Source: Pseudomonas fluorescens
Lineage (GTDB): Bacteria; Pseudomonadota; Gammaproteobacteria; Pseudomonadales; Pseudomonadaceae
Assembly: GCF_001708445.1 (NCBI RefSeq)
Contig: NZ_CP015637.1
Location: forward strand, 5,643,001-5,707,000
Reading direction: 5' to 3'
Length of the DNA stretch: 64,000 bases
Below, piece by piece: positions 39,987-48,127 of this stretch. The translations under genes and the position numbers were made by a program. The notes under the pieces were generated by a model, which was not told the DNA's origin, did no database searches, and saw only the letters and a program-made list of their open reading frames with translations. How positions within the stretch are numbered: the stretch's first letter is position 1; every line of letters starts with the position of its first letter.

Positions 39987-42497
39987 ATGAATTCGTTGCC
40001 GATCGATGATGTTTTACCCGCCCTGCGTGACGCCTTGGCGAATCGCCATGAAGCCGTGCTGGAAGCGCCCCCCGGCGCCGGTAAAACCACCCGCGTGCCC
40101 TTGGCCTTATTGAATGAGCCGTGGCTTGCCGGGCAAACCATCCTGATGCTCGAACCTCGGCGCCTCGCGGCCCGTGCCGCGGCCGAACGCCTGGCGAGCG
40201 AATTGGGGGAAAAAGTCGGCGAAACGGTCGGCTACCGCATCCGTCTCGACAGTAAGGTCGGCCCCAACACCCGCATTGAAGTCGTCACCGAAGGCATCCT
40301 CACCCGCCGCCTGCAGGACGACCCGGCGCTGGACGGCGTGGGTTTGCTGATCTTCGATGAATTCCACGAGCGCAGCCTCGACGCCGACTTGGCGCTGGCC
40401 TTGAGCCTGAACGGCCGCGATCTGTTTCGCGACGAGCAGCCGCTGAAAATCCTGCTGATGTCCGCGACCCTCGAAGGCGAGCGCCTGGCCGACTTGTTGG
40501 ACAACGCCCCCATCCTGCGCAGCGAAGGGCGCATGTTCCCGGTGCAGATGCGCTGGGGGCGGCCGTACCAGGCCGGCGAGTTTATCGAGCCGCGTGTGGT
40601 GCAAACCATCCTCGACGCCCTGCATGACGAAACCGGCAGCGTGCTGGTGTTTCTGCCGGGGCAGGCGGAGATTCGCCGGGTCAACCAGCAACTGGCCGAC
40701 GCCCTGGGGGAGCGCAGTGACGTGCTGCTGTGCCCGCTGCATGGCGAACTCGACCTCAACGCCCAACGCGCGGCCATCGACCCGGCGCCCACGGGCAAGC
40801 GCAAAGTGGTGCTGGCCACCAACATCGCCGAGACCAGCCTGACCATCAACGGCGTGCGCGTGGTGATCGACGCCGGGTTGGCGCGGGTCCCACGCTTTGA
40901 CCCCGGCAGCGGCATGACCCGTCTCGATACCCAGCGCATTTCCCGCGCCAGCGCGACCCAGCGCGCGGGCCGGGCCGGGCGCCTGGAACCGGGCGTGTGC
41001 TATCGCTTGTGGTCCGAAGACCAGCACGACGGCCTGGCCGCCTATGGCAGTGCGGAAATCCTCGCGGCCGACCTCGCTGGCCTGGCTCTGCAACTGGCGC
41101 GCTGGGGCGTCACGCCCGCGCAGTTGGTTTGGCTGGATGTGCCGCCGTCCGCGGCCTATGCCCAGGCCCAGGACCTGCTGCAACGGCTGGGCGCCTTGAA
41201 TGACGAAAAGCTGAGCGCCCATGGCCAGAAAATGGCCGAGTTGCCCGCCCATCCACGGATCGCCCATCTGCTGTTGCGCGGTCAGGATTTGGGGTTGGCG
41301 GCCACTGCGTGTGACGTCGCCGCGCTGTTAGGCGAGCGCGATATCCTGCGCGGTGGCGGCGCCGATTTGCACAGTCGCCTGGCATTAATGTCTGGCGAAG
41401 AACGTGCGCGGGGTACCCAAGGCGGGGTGCAGCGCGCCAAGCAACTGGCTCGGCAATACCGCGGCTATTTACGTGGCCAGGCGACCCAACCGGTGGCCGA
41501 TCCCGACCACCCACGTTGGCTCGGTGCCTTGCTGGCGCTGGCCTACCCCGACCGCGTCGCCCAACAACGTCGCCCCGGTGGCGCTGAATACCGCCTGGCC
41601 AACGGCCGTGCGGCCTTGTTCGCCGAGGCTGACAGCCTGATGAAACAACCCTGGCTGGTGATCGCTGACCTGGGCAGCCGCCAGGGCCAGCGCGAAGAAC
41701 GCATCTACCTGGCGGCCGACTTTGATCCGGCGCTGTTCGAGACAGTGCTCGCCGAGCAAGTGCGCAACGTTGACCAACTGGACTGGGATGAGCGCGAAGG
41801 CGTGTTGCGCGCCGAACGCCAGCGCAAAGTCGGCGAGCTGGTGCTCAGCCGCGAACCCCTGACGGGCCTGGATGAAGCCGCGCGCAACCAGGCGCTGGTC
41901 AACCTGGTGCGCCGCAAGGGCCTGGAGCTGTTGCCCTGGACCCCGGAATTGCGTCAATGGCAGGCCCGCGTCCTGTTGCTGCGCCAGCTCGACGCCGGCA
42001 AAACCAGCGAATGGCCCGACGTCAGCGACAGCGCCCTGCTGGCCAGCCTGGAGCACTGGCTCATGCCCTACCTGGGCAAAGTCTCGCGCCTGAGCCATTT
42101 CGCCAACCTGGATATCTCCAGCTACCTGCACAACCTGTTGCCTTGGCCGCTACCCCAACGCCTGGACGAACTGGCGCCGCAGCATGTGAAAGTGCCGTCG
42201 GGCTCATCGGTGCGTTTGGACTACAGCGAACAGCCGCCGATCCTGGCGGTGCGTTTGCAGGAACTGTTCGGGCTGGCGGACACGCCGCGCATCGCCGGTG
42301 GCCGGCAGGCGGTGAAGTTGCACCTATTGTCCCCAGCGCGCAGGCCGGTGCAGGTGACCCAGGATCTGGCGAACTTCTGGCGCAGTACCTACGCCGACGT
42401 GAAGAAGGATCTGAAGGGGCGCTATCCCAAGCATTACTGGCCGGACGACCCGCTGATAGCCGAGCCGACCGCGCGGATCAAACCCCGAAAGTCGTAA
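39987..42497 (+). CDS. hrpB: ATP-dependent RNA helicase HrpB
   Basis: 836-aa DEAH-type helicase of the HrpB family. Helicase core: Walker A EAPPGAGKTTRVPLALL (about residues 30-46), EPRRLAARAAAERL, Walker B IFDEFHERSLDADLAL, SATLEGERL, and the second RecA domain with VLATNIAETSLTINGV and QRAGRAGRLEPG, then HA2-like and C-terminal HrpB domains ending with YPKHYWPDDPL. Full-length for the family (about 820-840). The ATG at 39987 removes 35 residues of REP read-through. Its physiological RNA target in pseudomonads is not settled. It stands alone between two REP doublets. Confidence 0.95.
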   Translation: MNSLPIDDVLPALRDALANRHEAVLEAPPGAGKTTRVPLALLNEPWLAGQTILMLEPRRLAARAAAERLASELGEKVGETVGYRIRLDSKVGPNTRIEVVTEGILTRRLQDDPALDGVGLLIFDEFHERSLDADLALALSLNGRDLFRDEQPLKILLMSATLEGERLADLLDNAPILRSEGRMFPVQMRWGRPYQAGEFIEPRVVQTILDALHDETGSVLVFLPGQAEIRRVNQQLADALGERSDVLLCPLHGELDLNAQRAAIDPAPTGKRKVVLATNIAETSLTINGVRVVIDAGLARVPRFDPGSGMTRLDTQRISRASATQRAGRAGRLEPGVCYRLWSEDQHDGLAAYGSAEILAADLAGLALQLARWGVTPAQLVWLDVPPSAAYAQAQDLLQRLGALNDEKLSAHGQKMAELPAHPRIAHLLLRGQDLGLAATACDVAALLGERDILRGGGADLHSRLALMSGEERARGTQGGVQRAKQLARQYRGYLRGQATQPVADPDHPRWLGALLALAYPDRVAQQRRPGGAEYRLANGRAALFAEADSLMKQPWLVIADLGSRQGQREERIYLAADFDPALFETVLAEQVRNVDQLDWDEREGVLRAERQRKVGELVLSREPLTGLDEAARNQALVNLVRRKGLELLPWTPELRQWQARVLLLRQLDAGKTSEWPDVSDSALLASLEHWLMPYLGKVSRLSHFANLDISSYLHNLLPWPLPQRLDELAPQHVKVPSGSSVRLDYSEQPPILAVRLQELFGLADTPRIAGGRQAVKLHLLSPARRPVQVTQDLANFWRSTYADVKKDLKGRYPKHYWPDDPLIAEPTARIKPRKS

Positions 42498-42513
42498 TGC
42501 CAAAGATCAAAAT

Positions 42514-42615
42514 GTGGGAGGGGGCTTGCCCCCGATAGCGGTGGATCGGTTACAGATGAGCTGACTGACACGCCACCATCGGGGGCAAGTGCGAACCGTC
42601 GCACCACCCCCCCAC
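42514..42615. repeat. REP doublet with a hairpin inserted in the right copy
   Basis: Left copy intact (GTGGGAGGGGGCTTGCCCCCGAT, 42514-42536). In the right copy, ATCGGGGGCAAG is followed by an insertion (42590-42606) before CCCCCCCAC. With the preceding G the insert forms GTGCGA-ACCG-TCGCAC (42589-42604), a perfect hairpin nested in the REP apex. Confidence 0.88.
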
Positions 42616-42620
42616 ATTGA

Positions 42621-43709
42621 CTATTGCGCGGCCGGCAGCAAGAACCGTGCAATCACCGGCAGATGGTTGGAAATACGCAACGTATCCTCCTGCCGTACCT
42701 TGGCCTCCACTCGCTTGATCCGCGAGCTGTAGAACAGGTAATCCAGGGTGCGATCCGGGCCATCGATATTCGGGTCATTGGGAAAATGCGTCAGCCATTT
42801 CTCACGATCAATCCCGCTGGATTCGCTGTTGCTTGGGATCATCGGGTACTTATCCCACAGCAAATGCAGCTCACTGTCCGGCGAATACTGGCCGCGCTTG
42901 CCGGCGTCCAGGCGCAGGAACTGCCCCAGCGGCAGCAGGTTGAAATCCCCACCAATCAACCACGGCGTGCCACGGCTTTCGAACTTATCCAGCAGCTTCA
43001 CCGTTGCCTGCACTTGCTCCAGCACGGCTGAACGCCCCGGGGCGTCGCCATCCAGGCGGGTATTGAGTACCGCCAGTTGGCCGCCATCACTCAGCGGCAG
43101 GTAGGTCAGCAGCAACGCCGGCTTGGGTTGGAACTGCCGGCTGATGATATTGGCGGGCGGTACCGGCAATTGCAGGCGCTCGGCGTGTTCGATCTGGTAG
43201 CGGCTCAATGTCACCAGCTTGCGGCCGACGCTGCCGAAGATATGCAGGTTGGGGATAAAGTCGGCTTTCCAGTCGAAGGCCTGGGCACTGCACGGGTAGA
43301 GGTCGACGAGTCGCTCTTGCAGCAGCGCCACCTGGTCCTGGTAGTGGGAGGGTTTGGCGCCTTCGTCAAGTTCCTGCAACAACAGGATGTCGGGTTGCTC
43401 GTCGCGGATGACCCGCGCCACTTCGTCGAGGCTGAAAGCCATGTCTTCGACGGTGGGGCGCTCGTCCGGTCCGCTGCCGTCAGCGGTGTCGTACCAGAAC
43501 ACGTAGTTCTTGCCGGCCAGGTATTGCACGTTCCAGGTCATGACCTTGAGCGCCTGCCCCGGCAGCAGGGTCGGCGCACGGGGCGCGACACAGCTTACGG
43601 GCAGGATTTCCTTGTCGGCGGGGCGCCAGGTCAGGCTGTAGATCAGGGCCGTCAGCAGGCCCGCAAGGATCAGCAGGCTCAGCAGGGTGATGCGCAATAA
43701 ACGGGTCAT
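42621..43709 (-). CDS. Endonuclease/exonuclease/phosphatase-family protein, membrane-anchored
   Basis: 362-aa protein with one N-terminal membrane segment (about residues 5-27) that likely anchors it with the catalytic domain in the periplasm. EEP-superfamily residues: TWNVQYL (Asn), LLLQELDEG (Glu), NTRLDGDAPGR, GGDFNLLP (Asp-Asn), DYLFYSS and SNHLPVIARF (catalytic His). The set is complete, so it is probably a metal-dependent phosphodiesterase or phosphatase. The substrate (nucleic acid, phospholipid head group or other) is unknown. The gene at 43750 precedes it by 40 bp on the same strand, suggesting an operon. Confidence 0.82.
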   Translation of the reverse strand: MTRLLRITLLSLLILAGLLTALIYSLTWRPADKEILPVSCVAPRAPTLLPGQALKVMTWNVQYLAGKNYVFWYDTADGSGPDERPTVEDMAFSLDEVARVIRDEQPDILLLQELDEGAKPSHYQDQVALLQERLVDLYPCSAQAFDWKADFIPNLHIFGSVGRKLVTLSRYQIEHAERLQLPVPPANIISRQFQPKPALLLTYLPLSDGGQLAVLNTRLDGDAPGRSAVLEQVQATVKLLDKFESRGTPWLIGGDFNLLPLGQFLRLDAGKRGQYSPDSELHLLWDKYPMIPSNSESSGIDREKWLTHFPNDPNIDGPDRTLDYLFYSSRIKRVEAKVRQEDTLRISNHLPVIARFLLPAAQ

Positions 43710-43749
43710 CGGCTCGGCTTATAGCGTTTCAGGGGTGACACGGAGCATA

Positions 43750-44409
43750 TCACCGCGCGTCGGCATCGCCACCGATCAGCATGAATAAACGGAACAGCAC
43801 CACACTGGTAAACAATTGCAGGAAGCTATGGGCACTGTCGATCAGCAGGCCCAGCAACGGCGCGGGCTCGGGATACGCCGCCACGCTGGCGCCCTTGAGC
43901 AGCCACAGTGGCGTCATGACGCACAGCAGGCACACCAGGATTCGCCAGAAATGCCCACGGGTCAGGCGGAAACTTTCCTTCATCGCCTCCAGCGCCGACA
44001 TACCGCGCAGCACCAGCAGGTACTCGGCAAACGCCAGCACCACCATCAGCCACAGGCCCGGCAGGAAATACAGTGACAGCCCGAGCAAGATCAGCAGGGT
44101 GCTCATCGCCGTCAGCAAGGCGAAGCGCGGCCACAGGGTCAGGGCCATGGCCCATACATCCTTGGTGCGCGGCGACTCGCCACGGGTGCGGGCGTCGAGG
44201 AACAGGATCAGCGCGCCGGTGTAGAGCGGGTACACCAGTAACCCCACCACCACGCTATAGCCGGGGAAGGCATCCGGGCCGAGCGTGTGGTCGAGTACCT
44301 GTTGCAACAGGGCTTCGAGGATCACCAACGGCAGGCACAGTTGGACGATGGCACCCAGGTTGCGCTGGGTAAAACGGAAAGAGTCGCGCAGTACGTCTAA
44401 CGGATTCAT
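43750..44409 (-). CDS. YciC-like multi-pass inner-membrane protein
   Basis: About 219 aa with five or six hydrophobic segments (AIVQLCLPLVILEALLQ, VVVGLLVYPLYTGALILFL, LLTAMSTLLILLGLSLYFL, LVCLLCVMTPLWLLKG and others). The opening MNPLDVLRDSFRFTQRN and the AEYLLVLRGMSALEAMKESFRLTRGHFW block are typical of YciC/DUF975-like proteins. The start is uncertain: ATGs at 44409 and 44418 are both possible and neither has a clear Shine-Dalgarno; the frame extends to 44532. Function unknown. Leads the pair with the EEP-family gene. Confidence 0.72.
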   Translation of the reverse strand: MNPLDVLRDSFRFTQRNLGAIVQLCLPLVILEALLQQVLDHTLGPDAFPGYSVVVGLLVYPLYTGALILFLDARTRGESPRTKDVWAMALTLWPRFALLTAMSTLLILLGLSLYFLPGLWLMVVLAFAEYLLVLRGMSALEAMKESFRLTRGHFWRILVCLLCVMTPLWLLKGASVAAYPEPAPLLGLLIDSAHSFLQLFTSVVLFRLFMLIGGDADAR

Positions 44410-44535
44410 CAGAGTCATCACAGGCCGAAAAAAAGCAGGGGCACACTTTAACCGATAGGTGCCGTAGGCAAGCAAACGTAAACCTTGAGTAAAGATCATT
44501 GAAACAACTGGTAACACCCCCATAACTGACATACA

Positions 44536-44567
44536 CCGGCCCGATCATAGGCCGGCCCCTGTTTTTT
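44536..44567 (+). promoter_or_regulatory. Leader hairpin upstream of the DUF2076 gene
   Basis: CCGGCC-cgatcata-GGCCGG (44536-44555), then TTTTTT at 44562-44567, all 24-55 bases before the ATG at 44591. It might be an attenuator or an upstream terminator; the six-base gap between stem and T-run argues against a classical terminator. Confidence 0.35.
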
Positions 44568-44590
44568 ACCGGCAATCTAACGAGGTCGCC

Positions 44591-45352
44591 ATGAATAGCG
44601 AAGAGCAAACCCTGATCGATGGACTGTTTTCACGGTTGCAGCAAGCCGAAACGGACTCAGCCCCCCGCGACGCCCAGGCCGAAGCGCGGATCAAGGAGCA
44701 CATGACTCGCCAACCGGCCGCCGGGTATTACATGACCCAGTCGATCCTGGTACAGGAACACGCACTCAAGAGTCTCGACGAGCAGAACAAGCAGCAGGCA
44801 CAGCAGATCCAGCAACTGCAGGATGAGTTGCAGCGCGCCAAGTCCCAGGCCGCGCAGCCGGCCCCGAGCAGCGGTGGCTTCCTGTCGAGCATCTTTGGCG
44901 GCGGTTCCCGGGATGCCCAACCGGCCCCGAGCGCCCCGGCGTCTTCGGGCGGCGGCTGGCGTGAACCGGCACGGCCTTCGTTTGGCCAGCCTGCGCCACA
45001 ACAGAACTACGGCGCACCGCAGCAGAACTATCAGCAGCCTCAACAGCCTGCCGCGCCGATTGGCAGTGGTTTTCTCGGTGGCGCGCTGAAAACCGCCGCA
45101 GGCGTGGCCGGTGGTGTGATGTTGGCCGAAGGGATCAGCAGCCTGTTCAACCACAACTCGCAACAGCCGCAAGTCGTGGAAGAAATTATCCGTGAAGAGC
45201 CGGCACCGGCCAGCGATAACAGCAACTGGGGCAACGATGACCAGAAGTTCGCCGGCAATGACAGCTGGGGCGGCGGCAACTCCGACAGCTTCGCCGACAA
45301 CGATTATTCCGACGACGACTCCTCCTTCGGCGACGACGATTCCTTTGTCTGA
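44591..45352 (+). CDS. DUF2076-family protein
   Basis: 253-aa soluble protein. MNSEEQTLIDGLFSRLQQAE is the standard family start, followed by a coiled coil (about residues 55-85, HALKSLDEQNKQQAQQIQQLQDEL), a Gly/Ser/Gln/Pro-rich middle with QQNYGAPQQNYQQPQQ repeats, a small hydrophobic Gly-rich segment (LGGALKTAAGVAGGVMLAEGISSLF) and an acidic tail (SDDDSSFGDDDSFV). Family function is unknown; the Gly-rich helix is reminiscent of proteins acting at the membrane. GAGG precedes the ATG. A good terminator follows immediately. Confidence 0.85.
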   Translation: MNSEEQTLIDGLFSRLQQAETDSAPRDAQAEARIKEHMTRQPAAGYYMTQSILVQEHALKSLDEQNKQQAQQIQQLQDELQRAKSQAAQPAPSSGGFLSSIFGGGSRDAQPAPSAPASSGGGWREPARPSFGQPAPQQNYGAPQQNYQQPQQPAAPIGSGFLGGALKTAAGVAGGVMLAEGISSLFNHNSQQPQVVEEIIREEPAPASDNSNWGNDDQKFAGNDSWGGGNSDSFADNDYSDDDSSFGDDDSFV

Positions 45353-45358
45353 CGCAAC

Positions 45359-45395
45359 CAGACCGGGGTGCTTGAACATCCCGGTCTGATTTTTC
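45359..45395 (+). terminator. Terminator of the DUF2076 gene
   Basis: CAGACCGGG-12 bases-CCCGGTCTG-ATTTTT, nine-base perfect stem starting 6 bases after the stop codon. Confidence 0.92.
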
Positions 45396-45480
45396 CCGGA
45401 AACTTTCCTGTGGCTGGCATACTGGCAACCTTTCCGGGCCTTTGGGTCCGGGGTCCAAGTGGCAGTCATGGGGAAGTGCG

Positions 45481-45957
45481 GTGAAGAAAATTGCAGTGTT
45501 CGCCGATGTACAAAACCTCTACTACACCGTGCGCCAGGCGTACGGCTGCCACTTCAACTACGCCGCCTTGTGGGCGGACATCAGCTCTCGCGGGCAGATT
45601 GTCGAGGCGTACGCCTATGCCATCGACCGTGGCGACAGCAAACAGCAGCAGTTCCAGCAGATCCTGCGCAACCTCGGCTTTACCGTAAAGCTCAAGCCGT
45701 ATATCCAGCGCAGCGACGGCTCGGCCAAGGGCGACTGGGACGTGGGCATTACCATCGACATCATGGACGCCGCCGACCACGTCGACGAAATCGTACTGGC
45801 CTCCGGCGACGGTGATTTCGACATGCTGCTCGACCGCATCATCCACAAGCACGGCGTCGAAGCCGTGGCCTATGGCGTACCGGGGCTGACGGCCAACTCA
45901 TTGATACGCGCCGCCAGCCGCTACGTGCCGATCGAAGGCGCGCTGCTACTCAAATAA
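45481..45957 (+). CDS. NYN-domain (LabA-like) predicted nuclease, GTG start
   Basis: 158-aa PIN-like fold protein. Acidic positions expected for the metal site are present: VFADVQNLYY (Asp near the N-terminus), GDWDVGITIDIMDAA and VLASGDGDFDMLLDRI. LabA/NYN proteins are likely ribonucleases or RNA-binding regulators. The frame opens at 45442, but the GTG at 45481 gives the family start VKKIAVFADVQNLYYTVRQ; a weak GGGGAAG lies upstream. Followed after 46 bp by a DEDDh exonuclease gene on the same strand, so the pair may act in nucleic-acid turnover. Confidence 0.85.
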   Translation: MKKIAVFADVQNLYYTVRQAYGCHFNYAALWADISSRGQIVEAYAYAIDRGDSKQQQFQQILRNLGFTVKLKPYIQRSDGSAKGDWDVGITIDIMDAADHVDEIVLASGDGDFDMLLDRIIHKHGVEAVAYGVPGLTANSLIRAASRYVPIEGALLLK

Positions 45958-46003
45958 GCGCTGCGGCTCAATAAATGAATAGTTAGACGGAGTTGGAACA
46001 GGT

Positions 46004-46615
46004 TTGGAACGTATAGCGGTCATCGACTTTGAAACCACTGGCATCACCCCGAGCAGCCACTGCCGGGCCACGGAAATCGCGGTGGTTATCCTCGAGCGCG
46101 GGCAGATCGTGGACCGCTACCAGAGCCTGATGAACGCCGGCGTCAGAGTGCCGGGCTTTATCGAACAACTGACCGGCATCAGCAACGCCATGCTGCGCAG
46201 TGCCCCGCCGGCCGAGCGGGTGATGAACGAAGTCAACGAGTTCGTCGGTACCACGCCGCTGATGGCGCACAACGCTGCGTTCGACCAGAAGTTCTGGGAC
46301 TTCGAACTCGGCCTGATCCGCCGCACCCGCCTGCAAAAATTCGCCTGCTCCCTGCTGCTGGCCCGCCGCCTGATGCCGTCTGCGCCCAACCACAAGCTCG
46401 GCACCCTCAACGCCTACGCCCAACTGCCCCACACCGGCCAGGCTCACCGAGCGCTGGCGGATGCGGAAATGGCCGCCAACCTCACGGCGCACCTGGCCCA
46501 GGAACTGCGGCGCACCCATGGCTTGCGCGAACTGTCCCACGACCTGCTGTGCACCCTGCAGAAAGTGCCGGCGGCGAAGATCAATGAGCATTTGAAGAAG
46601 CATCGCGGGTTTTGA
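46004..46615 (+). CDS. DEDDh 3'-5' exonuclease (DnaQ-like), TTG start
   Basis: 203-aa exonuclease with all catalytic residues: Asp and Glu in VIDFETTG, Asp in MAHNAAFDQKFWDFE, His and Asp in AHRALADAEMAAN. It belongs to the epsilon-subunit/RNase T superfamily and probably trims DNA or RNA 3' ends. The only in-frame start before the first motif is TTG at 46004 (TTGGAACGTATAGCG, giving MERIAVIDFETTG), with GACGGAGTTGG upstream; ATG and GTG are absent there. The C-terminal about 45 residues (RELSHDLLCTLQKVPAAKIN) are extra helices beyond the core fold. Confidence 0.88.
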   Translation: MERIAVIDFETTGITPSSHCRATEIAVVILERGQIVDRYQSLMNAGVRVPGFIEQLTGISNAMLRSAPPAERVMNEVNEFVGTTPLMAHNAAFDQKFWDFELGLIRRTRLQKFACSLLLARRLMPSAPNHKLGTLNAYAQLPHTGQAHRALADAEMAANLTAHLAQELRRTHGLRELSHDLLCTLQKVPAAKINEHLKKHRGF

Positions 46616-46651
46616 GCCAGCCACAACTCCAAGAACACCGAAGTTCCAAGT

Positions 46652-46797
46652 GTGGGAGGGGGCTTGCCCCCGATGCAGCGGGTCAGCCGGTACATCTGGT
46701 GACTGACACTCCGCTATCGGGAGCAAGCCCCCTCCCACAGTTGACCGAGTAGCCCGTACTGCATGCGGTCTATTGTGGGAGCTGGCTTGCCTGCGAT
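46652..46797. repeat. REP doublet plus third related copy
   Basis: GTGGGAGGGGGCTTGCCCCCGAT at 46652-46674, inverted copy at 46716-46738, and a variant GTGGGAGCTGGCTTGCCTGCG at 46775-46797. Confidence 0.85.
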
Positions 46798-46822
46798 GGC
46801 GTCGGCAGGGCCTGCCTGCAAG

Positions 46823-47518
46823 TCAGGGAATAAATGCCATTACCGATGCGGGTGATCCCGAACCGCCTTCCAGCCCTAGTACCCCTATCACTAACGTGGC
46901 GCCCTTGGCCGGTAGCCGGTCGAGGTGGGTCAGGCATTCCAGCACAATCCCATTTCCGGCCAATACCGCATGGTTTGTCGCGAAGGCGGTGCTTTGCCCT
47001 GGATCAACCCCGTGGGTATCAATGCCAACCCCGGCAATCTGGCGCTGTTCGAGTAAGAACCGAATCGCCGCTTCACCAATCCCAGGGAAGTGTGAGCCTT
47101 GCGCGTCCTGTCCAAAAAACGCTATCGGATCGTTCCAGAGGTGTTGCCAGCCGGTGTACATCAGCACCACCGAGCCAGGTTCGATAAGACCGTGTTGACG
47201 TTCCCACGCTTCAATATCCTGTGGGCTGATTTCGTAATCTGGATTGCTCCGGGTTTTACCGTGCACATCGATCACTACCGCGGGCCGCACCAAGTCTTCG
47301 GGTTGATAACCATCAATTCCCATCCCGCCGGCATAAAAACTGTTCGGCGCATTCATATGGGTGGCGCTATGTTCGCCCAGGCTGAAACGCCTCAGGAAAT
47401 AGCCGTCCTTATCCAGCGACGCGACGTCTTCAAACACCACGGGGGGATCGCCCGGCCACAGCGGAATACGCCGGCTGATCGGGTGGCTGAGGCTGACGAC
47501 CTGGCTGTGTTTAACCAC
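46823..47518 (-). CDS. Cyclase-family protein (kynurenine formamidase-like fold)
   Basis: 231-aa metal-dependent hydrolase-like protein. It has PISRRIPLWPGDPP near the start, the metal-binding block as HSATHMNAP (usual form HxGTHxDxP, so Gly is Ala and Asp is Asn), DIEAWERQHGLI, VLMYTGWQ and the C-terminal VGIDTHGVDPGQ. Metal-binding His residues remain. Substrates in the family include N-formylkynurenine, isatin and other amides or lactones; this one is unknown. Its start overlaps the end of the upstream Lrp-type gene by 8 bp, so regulator and enzyme are translationally coupled. A divergent EamA exporter gene completes the unit. Confidence 0.82.
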   Translation of the reverse strand: MVKHSQVVSLSHPISRRIPLWPGDPPVVFEDVASLDKDGYFLRRFSLGEHSATHMNAPNSFYAGGMGIDGYQPEDLVRPAVVIDVHGKTRSNPDYEISPQDIEAWERQHGLIEPGSVVLMYTGWQHLWNDPIAFFGQDAQGSHFPGIGEAAIRFLLEQRQIAGVGIDTHGVDPGQSTAFATNHAVLAGNGIVLECLTHLDRLPAKGATLVIGVLGLEGGSGSPASVMAFIP

Positions 47519-47966
47519 CGTTTTTGCCCTCCAACTGCGCCAGCGGCACTCGCCGCTCTATCGCGCTCGACAAAATAATCGAGGTCTTGCTGAACCCGAA
47601 CTTCGCTATCCGGTTGATCAGGTTCTCCAGCTCCGGCATCGACCCCACCGCCGCTTGCATGATCACGCACGGATCGCCCGTGACGCGGTGGCACTCGGTC
47701 AGTTCGGGAATTTCCGCCAGGGCGTCGTAAACCTTCTGGCTGCCATGGTTGGTCAGCCGCAGTTCGATCACACACTGAATCGGCAAACCCACTTTGGACA
47801 GGTCTACCTTGGCCTGATAACCGGTGATCACGCCGCTGGCCTCAAGCTTGGCCACGCGTTCGGCCACGGCGGGGGCGGAGAGGTTTACTGTGCGGGCCAG
47901 TTGCGCGTAAGAGGCACGGCCGTCTTCGAGCAGGGCGCTGAGGAGCATGCGGTCATATTTGTCCAT
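47511..47966 (-). CDS. Lrp/AsnC-family regulator of the cyclase/exporter unit
   Basis: 151-aa regulator. The HTH domain (MDKYDRMLLSALLEDGRASYAQLARTVNLSAPAVAERVAKLEASGVI) is followed by a RAM domain with CVIELRLTNHGSQKVYDAL and ECHRVTGDPCVIMQAAVGSMPELENLI. The frame reaches 48002, but the ATG at 47964-47966 is the family start. It overlaps the cyclase gene and diverges from the EamA transporter gene; a long palindrome in between (47997-48028) is the obvious operator. This arrangement points to local control of both transcripts by a small-molecule effector handled by the enzyme or exporter. Confidence 0.9.
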   Translation of the reverse strand: MDKYDRMLLSALLEDGRASYAQLARTVNLSAPAVAERVAKLEASGVITGYQAKVDLSKVGLPIQCVIELRLTNHGSQKVYDALAEIPELTECHRVTGDPCVIMQAAVGSMPELENLINRIAKFGFSKTSIILSSAIERRVPLAQLEGKNGG

Positions 47967-47996
47967 GAAAAGGCTCCAACGCCAGGTGGCTTTCGA

Positions 47997-48028
47997 AAGC
48001 ATGGTTTATAGCCCTCATAACCATGCTT
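47997..48028. promoter_or_regulatory. Inverted repeat between the Lrp-type gene and the EamA gene, candidate operator
   Basis: AAGCATGGTT (47997-48006) and AACCATGCTT (48019-48028), ten-base perfect arms with a 12-base centre; with one gap the symmetry extends to TTTC-AAAGCATGGTT on each side. It lies 31 bases before the regulator's start and 100 bases before the transporter's start. Confidence 0.7.
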
Positions 48029-48127
48029 TGAAAAGTGCATGGGCGGTTTAAACAGGTTTTGTAACTTATGTTTAAGCACATGCCTTTTTAGAATAAGCAT
48101 CTCTTATATCTGCCTTCGAGCCGCCCA

